In this document: positions 14,922-20,333 of the stretch, in pieces
How positions within the stretch are numbered: the stretch's first letter is position 1
Layout of the letters: every line of letters starts with the position of its first letter
Assembly: GCA_035259145.1 (NCBI GenBank)
Contig: DATFWQ010000074.1
Location: 1 to 20,333, forward strand
Length of the DNA stretch: 20,333 bases
Direction of reading: 5' to 3'
From: CF-161 sp035259145
GTDB taxonomy: Bacteria; Chloroflexota; Dormibacteria; Dormibacterales; Dormibacteraceae
Program-made: the position numbers and the translations under genes
The notes under the pieces: model-generated
Database searches by the model: none
The model's input: only the letters and a program-made list of their open reading frames with translations
Told to the model about the DNA's origin: nothing

Positions 14922-16295
14922 GTGTCGACCTCTTCGCCGGCCAGCACCTGGATAGCCCCCCTTTTCGATGAGCTGGTAAGCCGGCATGGCGTAGTCGGCG
15001 CCTCGCTGGCTGTCCTCGATGGTGACGACATCCACACCTTCGCCACCGGGATCGCGAATCTGCGAACCGGCCACGCGGTGACGCCGGAGACGCTCTTCAT
15101 GGTTGGGTCGACGACCAAGTCATTCACTGCAACGCTTGTCCTGCAGCTGGTCGAGGAGGGCCGCGTGGACCTCGACCTGCCGCTCAGTCGGTACGTGGCG
15201 GCGCCGATCGACGAGTCGATCACGCCTCGCCAGCTGCTCAGTCACACCAGCGGGCTGGACAACGGGCCTTACACCAACCACGGCCGCGGCGACGACGCAG
15301 TGTCGCGCTATGTCGACTCGCTGACGGGAATCCCGCCGATCTCTCCCCCAGGCGAGCGGTTCAGTTACAGCAACGCGGGCTTCGTGATCCTCGGCCGCCT
15401 GGTCGAGCAGGTCACCGGGTTGGACTGGGACACCGCACTGCGAACGCGCCTGCTCCATCCCGGCGGACTGGAGATGACCTTCACGCTGCCCGAGATGGCG
15501 GCCGCCCACGCCATCGCCATCGGCCACGAGCGGCCGGCCGAAGGGGCGGCCGTGCCCGGGACGGCCTGGGCGATGGCGGCGGGCCGGGCCATGGGACCGA
15601 CGGGTTCAACGCTGACCGCCACGGCGGCCGACCTGGTTCGCTTCGCTCGCCTCCATATGGACGGCGGCGGCGTGGTCTCGAAGGCGGTGGCCGGGATGAT
15701 GAGCGTGCCGCATGCCAGGTTGCCGGCCGGCAGCGTGATGGCGCAGGGCTGGGGCCTGGGCTTGTTGTTCGAGGAATGGCAGATGGACGGCCAGCCGGTG
15801 CGCGTCTTCGGCCACACCGGCCACAACGAGCACATCGGCTCCTTTCTGCGCTTCCTGCCGCAGTCGCGGGCGGCGGCGGCCCTGGTCTTCAATTCCCCAG
15901 GTGACGCCGGGCTCTTTCATGACCTGTTCAGCCGGCTCTTCTCCGAGTTGTACGGCGTGCACAAGCCGCCACCCTGGCACACGGTTGAGCCTGGTCTCGA
16001 GCTTGACCTCTCGCGCTACGCAGGCGTCTACCGGCGCCACGGCATGAAGTTGACGCTGCGGGTGGAGGCCGACGGCCTGCTGGCTGACGTGGAGGGCAGC
16101 TGGGCTCTGCAGCTCTACGCCGGACGCAGGTTCAGGCCCGCGTCGCCGAGCGCCTTCGGGAGCGGCCTGGCCGCGCGCTACACGGTCGCTTCGCCGGAGG
16201 GGACGCTGGCGCCAGAGCTGGTATTCGATGGATTCGACGCCGGCGGGCGGCCATGCTACGTCTACACGTCGGTCTTCGCCGCCCGCAGGGAGTAG
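14922..16295 (+). CDS. Serine hydrolase, class C beta-lactamase / S12 D-peptidase-like
   Basis: This 457-residue member of the beta-lactamase-related serine hydrolases (MEROPS S12 type) shows all three active-site motifs: SxxK at Ser63-Lys66 (GSTTKSF), YxN at Tyr149-Asn151 (FSYSNAG), and HTG at 298-300 (FGHTGHN). The catalytic domain covers about 15-345. The remaining C-terminal part (YAGVYRRHGMKLTLRVE onward) is a lipocalin-like/DUF3471-type beta domain often found in these proteins. No signal peptide is visible. Family members include D-aminopeptidases, esterases and peptide hydrolases, so drug resistance should not be assumed. The GTG at 14922 has only a poor ribosome-binding site. The M19-type gene starts 44 bp downstream, suggesting a two-gene peptide-processing operon. 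Confidence 0.88.
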   Translation: MSTSSPASTWIAPLFDELVSRHGVVGASLAVLDGDDIHTFATGIANLRTGHAVTPETLFMVGSTTKSFTATLVLQLVEEGRVDLDLPLSRYVAAPIDESITPRQLLSHTSGLDNGPYTNHGRGDDAVSRYVDSLTGIPPISPPGERFSYSNAGFVILGRLVEQVTGLDWDTALRTRLLHPGGLEMTFTLPEMAAAHAIAIGHERPAEGAAVPGTAWAMAAGRAMGPTGSTLTATAADLVRFARLHMDGGGVVSKAVAGMMSVPHARLPAGSVMAQGWGLGLLFEEWQMDGQPVRVFGHTGHNEHIGSFLRFLPQSRAAAALVFNSPGDAGLFHDLFSRLFSELYGVHKPPPWHTVEPGLELDLSRYAGVYRRHGMKLTLRVEADGLLADVEGSWALQLYAGRRFRPASPSAFGSGLAARYTVASPEGTLAPELVFDGFDAGGRPCYVYTSVFAARRE

Positions 16296-16339
16296 GTAGG
16301 GTGCGGCGACCTGGCCGTCGACGAGATCACGGGCTCAGC

Positions 16340-17515
16340 ATGCCGCAGCATGAACCGGCTGAGAATTTCGCCAGGTTCGATTTTGGGCTCAGCCCGGAGC
16401 AGGAGGCTCGCGCAGCGAACCTGCACCGGGACGCCATCATCATCGATCTGCTGTTCCAGGGTCCTTGCGGCTACCGATCCTTCACAGCGGATATGGAGGC
16501 CGAGGTGGAACAGGTATGGGAGTCGAGCCGTGACCTCGACAAGGCCCAGGTCTTCTGCACGCGGCTGCCGATCCGGCGGGCTCTCGACGACGGTGGTCTC
16601 GAGGAATTCAAGACGTGCTGGGACGAGTCGGGCATCACAGGCGGCAACCGTCAATTCATGCTTTCCAGCCCTGAAGCCATGGCCGCCTCGTTCGCCGTCA
16701 ACCAGGCTCAGTTCGACCACCTGCCTTGGCTCGTCAAAGCGCGCATTGCCGGCGATTTCCGGCAAGCCAAGGCCGAGGGCCGGCACGCCGGCTACCTGAG
16801 CACCCAGGACACGACGGGCATCAGCCAGAGTGTCGACGTTCTCGACGCACTGCATGATTTCGGCGCCAGGGTGATCGGACTCACCTATAACTGGCAGAAC
16901 TACGTCGGGTCGGGCTGTACGGATCGTTCGGACGGCGGGGTGACCGACTTCGGTGCCCGGTTCATCAGGCGCATGAACGAGCTCGGCATCGTCGTCGACA
17001 CAGCCCATTCGGGGCGCCGGACCACGCTGGACGCCTGCTCGATCTCGAGCCGCCCGGTCATCGCCAGTCACACCAGCGCCGAAGCGGTGTACCGGCATGA
17101 CCGCGCCAAGTCAGACGAAGAGCTGAGGGCGATTGCGGAAAGCGGTGGAGTGATCGGGGTCATGGCCGTCCCTTTCTTCCTGAGTGGGGCCGAGGGCGTG
17201 ACGATCCAAGCCATGATGGATCACATCGGCTACATCGCCAACCTGGTGGGCTGGCAGCACGTGGCCATCGGCACCGACTGGCCCCTCCAGCAGACCAAAG
17301 CCGCGCTGCGCCGGCTCGACGAGCGCGCGATGCGGATCGGCTTTCGGCAAGAGCACCGGATCGACTCGGTAACCAACCTGGTCGGCTTCGACGACTACCG
17401 GGAGTTCCCCAACATCACCAGGGGCCTGGTGCGGCGCGGTTACACCGACGAGCAGATCCTGGGCGTGCTCGGCGCCAACGCGCTCCGCGTGTTTGAGGAC
17501 GTCTGCGGCACGTAA
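16340..17515 (+). CDS. M19 (renal/membrane dipeptidase) family hydrolase, copy 1
   Basis: This 391-residue member of the peptidase M19 superfamily is a TIM-barrel metallohydrolase. The zinc-site histidines His223 (VDTAHSG) and His244 (IASHTS) and Asp313 (AIGTDWPLQ) are present, with spacings of 21 and 69 residues that equal those of H198, H219 and D288 in human renal dipeptidase. The N-terminal HxD ligand pair is replaced (IIDLLFQGPCGY, 34-44), and the bridging Glu region reads LSTQDTTG. Metal binding and specificity may therefore differ from classical dipeptidases. The ATG at 16340 was chosen because residue lengths and N-termini then match the paralogue at 17579-18748; the frame is open to 16253 inside the upstream gene. 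It is probably co-transcribed with the serine hydrolase. Confidence 0.87.
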   Translation: MPQHEPAENFARFDFGLSPEQEARAANLHRDAIIIDLLFQGPCGYRSFTADMEAEVEQVWESSRDLDKAQVFCTRLPIRRALDDGGLEEFKTCWDESGITGGNRQFMLSSPEAMAASFAVNQAQFDHLPWLVKARIAGDFRQAKAEGRHAGYLSTQDTTGISQSVDVLDALHDFGARVIGLTYNWQNYVGSGCTDRSDGGVTDFGARFIRRMNELGIVVDTAHSGRRTTLDACSISSRPVIASHTSAEAVYRHDRAKSDEELRAIAESGGVIGVMAVPFFLSGAEGVTIQAMMDHIGYIANLVGWQHVAIGTDWPLQQTKAALRRLDERAMRIGFRQEHRIDSVTNLVGFDDYREFPNITRGLVRRGYTDEQILGVLGANALRVFEDVCGT

Positions 17516-17555
17516 CGATCAGCCCGAGTTCACACCTTGGCCCCCGATCGTTACG
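17511..17555. terminator. Bidirectional terminator-like inverted repeat between convergent genes
   Basis: CGTAACGATC (17511-17520) and GATCGTTACG (17546-17555) are perfect 10-bp reverse complements around a 25-base loop. The left arm includes the TAA stop of M19 copy 1. It lies in the 63-bp gap between two convergent genes. A second hairpin, GCGCTC/GAGCGC (17556-17569), follows at once. No clear T-run is present, so the terminator role is inferred from position and symmetry. Confidence 0.55.
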
Positions 17556-17578
17556 GCGCTCACGAGCGCGCGGCCACG

Positions 17579-18748
17579 TCACTCGACCGCCGCCTCCTTG
17601 CCGCACACGTCATCGACCACGCGCAGGAAGTTCTCCCCAAGGATCCCTTGCACCTGCTCATCGGTGTATCCGCGCTTGACCAGACCGCGGGTGATGTTGG
17701 GGAAGTCCCGGTAGTCGTCGAAGCCAATGAGGTTAGTTGTCCAGCTGACCCGATGTTCGGGCCGGAACCCATACTGCCCCTCCATCTCGCCAATCCGCGA
17801 CAACGCACCCCTGGTCATCTGAAGTGGCCAGTCGGTGCCGATGGCCACGTGCTGCCACCCCACCAGGTTGGCGACGTAATCGATGTGGTCGAGCATGGCG
17901 TCGATCGTGACGTCTCTACCGGTGCTCAGGAAGAAGGGCACGGCCACCACCCCGATCACTCCCCCAGTGCCGGCCAGAGCCCGCAGCTCACTGTCCGACT
18001 TGGCCCGATCGTGTGGCGACACGGCGTCAGCGCTGGTGTGGCTGGCGATGACAGGGCGGCTGGAGATCGAGCAAGCGTCCAGCGTGGTCTGGCGCCCCGA
18101 ATGGGCAGTGTCGGCGATGATGCCGAGCTCGTTCATGCGCCTGATGAACCGGGCACCGAAGTCGCTCACACCGCCGTCGGCGCGGTCCGTACACCCTGAG
18201 CCGACGTAGTTCATCTGGTTGTAGGTGAGGCCTATCACCCGTCCTCCGAGCTGGTGCACCAGGTCCAGGGGAGAGAGCTCGCGGTCGATGCCCGTGGTGT
18301 CCTGCGTGGTCAAGAAGCCGGCGCGCTTGCCTTCAGCCTGGGCCCGTCTGAAGTCGTCGCCACATATGGCTTTGCTGAGCCATGTGAGGCGGTCGAACTG
18401 GGCGACGGCGCCTGCAAAGCTGCCGGCGAGATCGCGTGGGCGCATCGTGAACTGGCGGTTGCCGGCGGTGATCCCGGAGGCTTCCCAGACCTGCCGCGAC
18501 TCCGGCCACTGCCCTGACAGCAGGCGGTCCAGGTTGACACGCCCCGACAGCACGAGACCGGCGGAGAGGTCGTCCGTACCCGCCCAGGCTTTCTCGATCT
18601 CGTCCCGGTGTTCTGTGCTGAACGAGCGGTAGCCGCACGGTCCTTGAAAGAGAATGTCGATGATCAGGCTCTCGGCGTGCAGTCTCTGCGCCCTTGCCTC
18701 GGCGTCGGGTGTCAGGCCGAAGTCGTAGCTTCCGAACCCGCCTGTCAC
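17579..18748 (-). CDS. M19 (renal/membrane dipeptidase) family hydrolase, copy 2
   Basis: This is a 389-residue paralogue of the M19-type protein encoded tail to tail with it. It shares DFGLTP, DILFQGPCGYRSF, TQDTTGI, GLTYN and YVGSGCTDR, then RRMNELGI, DACSISSRPVIASHTSA and the C-terminal ITRGLVKRGYTDEQ. His216, His237 and Asp306 repeat the 21- and 69-residue spacing of the M19 metal ligands. The HxD motif and bridging Glu are missing in the same way as in copy 1, so this is a subfamily trait rather than decay. The GTG start overlaps the amidohydrolase stop by four bases (GTGA), a coupled arrangement. It probably hydrolyses dipeptides or related amides in the cytoplasm; substrate unknown. 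Confidence 0.87.
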   Translation of the reverse strand: MTGGFGSYDFGLTPDAEARAQRLHAESLIIDILFQGPCGYRSFSTEHRDEIEKAWAGTDDLSAGLVLSGRVNLDRLLSGQWPESRQVWEASGITAGNRQFTMRPRDLAGSFAGAVAQFDRLTWLSKAICGDDFRRAQAEGKRAGFLTTQDTTGIDRELSPLDLVHQLGGRVIGLTYNQMNYVGSGCTDRADGGVSDFGARFIRRMNELGIIADTAHSGRQTTLDACSISSRPVIASHTSADAVSPHDRAKSDSELRALAGTGGVIGVVAVPFFLSTGRDVTIDAMLDHIDYVANLVGWQHVAIGTDWPLQMTRGALSRIGEMEGQYGFRPEHRVSWTTNLIGFDDYRDFPNITRGLVKRGYTDEQVQGILGENFLRVVDDVCGKEAAVE

Positions 18749-20016
18749 AGACGCGCGCTCCCGACCGCCGCCGTGGCCGGGGCCGACGCAGCCGGATCGA
18801 TCAACTCCAGCGGCTGCTGGGGAACCAGCTTTCCTTCCTTGTAGACCGCCGCTACTCGCTCGCGCATCGCGCGGAACTGGTACGGATCGCCCTCCAGCAC
18901 GACCAGGTCGGCGCCCTTTCCCGGCTCGATCGTGCCCAGCTCGCCGTCTACTCCCAGCAGCTGCGCCGCGTTCAGCGTCGTCGCCTTCAGCACTTCGTGC
19001 GGAGGCAGTCCCATCGCCAGCAGCTCCAGTTCTTCCAGGTTGCGACCGTGCGGATATCCGACCGCGTCGGTGCCCATGACGACCTTGACCCCGGCCCGGG
19101 CGGCTCGGCGGTAGGAGTCCTTGTGCGCCTCGATAACCTCCTGGACCTTGCGGAAACCCGCCTCGCTGATTCCTCCCGCGCGGCCCGCTTCAAGCACACT
19201 CTGCGGTGCCAGCAGCGTCGGGCAGAGGAAGGTGCCCTTCTGCAGCATGAGGTCGATCGCCTCGTCGTCGAGGTAGATCCCGTGCTCGATCGAGCGCACG
19301 CCGCAGCGCACCGCCTCCTTGATGCCCTCGGTCGCCTGCGCGTGCGACATCACGTACATGTCTGCAAAGGCCGCCTCGCGGACAGCCATTTCAATCTCCT
19401 CGCGACGAAGGTGGGGATGGCGAGGATTGTCGCGAGGCGAGACGACACCGCCTGAGGAGGCGATCTTGATCCAGTCGGCCCCGGCCCGGATGACCTCGCG
19501 CACCTTCTTGCGCATCTCGTCGGGCCCGTCCACCACACCCTTGGGGACGCCGGGGTTGCCGCCGAGCAGTTCGAGGGCGCAGCCCGATGCCAGCCAGCCG
19601 TCGGAGTGACCCCCTGTCTGGCCGATCATCGTGATCGCGATCTTCATCCGCGGCCCGATCACGAGTCCTCGCTCGACCGCGGTCCTGGTCCCCAGATCGG
19701 CCCCTGCCGCGTCTCGCACCGTGGTTATCCCGGTTCGGAGGATCGCCTCCAGGCTCCGAGCTGTCTCGTAGAACCTGTACGAGAAGGGCGACTCCAGGTG
19801 TCTGACGACGTTGATGTGGCTGACCATGACGTGTACGTGGCAGTCGAAAAGCCCGGGCAGCAGCGTCTTGCCGGTGACGTCGACCTGAACGTCACCGTCC
19901 AGGCGGGCACCTACCTCCACGAAGCGGCCGTCCTGGACTGTGACGTCGGCCTGGGCCGGCGCGGCACCGGTCCCGTCGAACACATGCCCGCCGCTGAATA
20001 CGATCCTCTTGCCCAT
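18745..20016 (-). CDS. Amidohydrolase (imidazolonepropionase/Xaa-dipeptidase-like group)
   Basis: This is a 423-residue metal-dependent amidohydrolase. The N-terminal beta-sandwich (GGHVFDGTG, then VDVTGKTLLPGLFD) leads into the metal motif CHVHV (about 64-68). Further ligands are likely at WIKIASSGG (Lys), MSHAQA and SIEHGIYLD (two His) and VMGTDAVG (Asp). The ending VDGELGTIEPGKGADLVVLE closes the sandwich. The organisation is that of the group which includes characterised L-Xaa-L-Pro and Xaa-Arg/Lys dipeptidases. The ATG at 20016 is chosen (a GGGGG run lies about 9 bases upstream); the frame is open to 20085, but the extra residues look non-coding. It overlaps M19 copy 2 by four bases, so both should be made together. 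No signal peptide is seen. Confidence 0.87.
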   Translation of the reverse strand: MGKRIVFSGGHVFDGTGAAPAQADVTVQDGRFVEVGARLDGDVQVDVTGKTLLPGLFDCHVHVMVSHINVVRHLESPFSYRFYETARSLEAILRTGITTVRDAAGADLGTRTAVERGLVIGPRMKIAITMIGQTGGHSDGWLASGCALELLGGNPGVPKGVVDGPDEMRKKVREVIRAGADWIKIASSGGVVSPRDNPRHPHLRREEIEMAVREAAFADMYVMSHAQATEGIKEAVRCGVRSIEHGIYLDDEAIDLMLQKGTFLCPTLLAPQSVLEAGRAGGISEAGFRKVQEVIEAHKDSYRRAARAGVKVVMGTDAVGYPHGRNLEELELLAMGLPPHEVLKATTLNAAQLLGVDGELGTIEPGKGADLVVLEGDPYQFRAMRERVAAVYKEGKLVPQQPLELIDPAASAPATAAVGSARL

Positions 20017-20085
20017 CGCGAAACCCCCTGTCTGAAGACCGAGCCTGCGTGCCGACAGGCTAAACCGGAGACCGGCCGACCTCAA

Positions 20086-20099
20086 CCGACAGTTGTCGG
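20086..20099. promoter_or_regulatory. Palindrome upstream of the amidohydrolase
   Basis: CCGACA and TGTCGG form a perfect six-pair dyad with a two-base centre, 70 bases upstream of the amidohydrolase start. The core GACAGTTGTCGGA (20088-20100) also occurs at 3197-3209, upstream of SBP1. A shared regulator site is possible, but a repeat of this length is expected by chance in a 20-kb window. Confidence 0.3.
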
Positions 20100-20112
20100 A
20101 AGGTGCAGGCCC

Positions 20113-20333
20113 TCAGTCCAGTTTGCGTTCGGCCAGGAAGGCGGCCCGGCGAACCTTGCCGCTCTCGGCTCGCGGCAGGTCGCTGACAAACTCATAGGAT
20201 TTGGGCGCTTTGTAGGACGCTAGCTGTTCGCGGACATGCCGGTCGAGCTCGATCTCCGAGGGTGGCTGCGACGGGTCCGCCGGCTGCACGATCGCGTGCA
20301 CGAGCCTTCCCCAATCCGGATCGCTCAGACCTA
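20113..20333 (-). CDS. Acyl-CoA synthetase / AMP-binding enzyme, C-terminal part (cut by window edge)
   Basis: The last 73 or so residues of an ANL-superfamily adenylate-forming enzyme are encoded, ending at a TGA at 20113-20115. The fragment reads GLSDPDWGRLVHAIVQPADP, then LDRHVREQLASYKAPKSYEF, then DLPRAESGKVRRAAF. It contains the mobile C-terminal domain with the SGKVRR motif, whose Lys is the catalytic lysine of the adenylation step. The start lies beyond the window. Such enzymes activate fatty or aromatic acids to CoA thioesters; the substrate cannot be read from this part. It runs in the same direction as the amidohydrolase, 96 bp upstream of it, and the two may or may not share a transcript. 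Confidence 0.87.
   Translation of the reverse strand, partial: GLSDPDWGRLVHAIVQPADPSQPPSEIELDRHVREQLASYKAPKSYEFVSDLPRAESGKVRRAAFLAERKLD

Noticed and set aside
14922..16295. Interpretation of the serine hydrolase as an antibiotic-resistance beta-lactamase.
   Set aside because: The SxxK, YxN and HTG motifs are shared by many esterases and D-peptidases; there is no signal peptide and the neighbours are peptidases.
17537..18199. A 220-residue plus-strand frame antisense to M19 copy 2.
   Set aside because: It mirrors the paralogue's coding sequence and has no independent motif or ribosome-binding site.
1..20333. CRISPR array, prophage, toxin-antitoxin pair or classic defence system.
   Set aside because: No regularly spaced repeats, phage structural genes, integrase with attachment site, or paired small genes were seen; the only mobile sequences are the IS remnants.

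Overview
The window is a high-GC bacterial chromosomal segment. Its proteins are rich in Ala, Gly, Arg and Val, several starts are GTG or TTG, and the Shine-Dalgarno sequences are GGAGG-like. The substrate-binding proteins carry a twin-arginine motif followed by a lipobox, a style common in Chloroflexota, Dormibacterota-like lineages and some Actinomycetota. I cannot assign the phylum more closely from this sequence alone.

Layout. (1) Positions 64-1451: a short TrmO/TsaA-like tRNA methyltransferase (-) diverges from a DUF899 thioredoxin-fold protein (+). Their shared intergenic region holds two near-identical 18-bp inverted-repeat boxes. (2) 1633-3102: a lipoprotein alpha/beta hydrolase (+). 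(3) 3355-6786: two tandem Tat-exported, lipid-anchored family-5 peptide-binding proteins (+), with no permease or ATPase gene. About 28 bases after the second one, sequence similarity changes to a graveyard of IS481/IS3-like transposase fragments (6815-7380). (4) 7458-9081: a LuxR-type regulator and a SnoaL-like protein (both -). (5) 9515-10288: an unassigned seven-helix membrane protein (+). (6) 10453-14693: a minus-strand cluster of a third Tat-lipoprotein peptide-binding protein, a prolyl oligopeptidase overlapping it by 11 bp, and a RidA-like protein. (7) 14922-17515: a plus-strand pair of a serine beta-lactamase/D-peptidase-like hydrolase and an M19-type dipeptidase homologue. (8) 17579-20016: a minus-strand pair of an amidohydrolase and a second M19 homologue, overlapping by 4 bp. 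The two M19 paralogues end tail to tail around a perfect 10-bp inverted repeat. (9) 20113-20333: the C-terminal end of an acyl-CoA synthetase-like gene leaving the window.

How it may fit together (inference). From 3355 to 20016 the genes form a loose peptide-scavenging island: three surface peptide-binding lipoproteins, an S9 oligopeptidase, an S12-type serine hydrolase, two M19-type hydrolases, an amidohydrolase of the group that includes Xaa-Pro and Xaa-Arg/Lys dipeptidases, and a RidA-like protein. No transport channel is encoded here, so the binding proteins must use permeases from elsewhere, or have lost them. The most distinctive points are the M19 pair, which keeps only three of the six classical metal ligands; the conserved helical leader before the Tat motif in all three binding proteins; the paired operator-like boxes near position 500-660; and the transposase remnants placed where permease genes would be expected.
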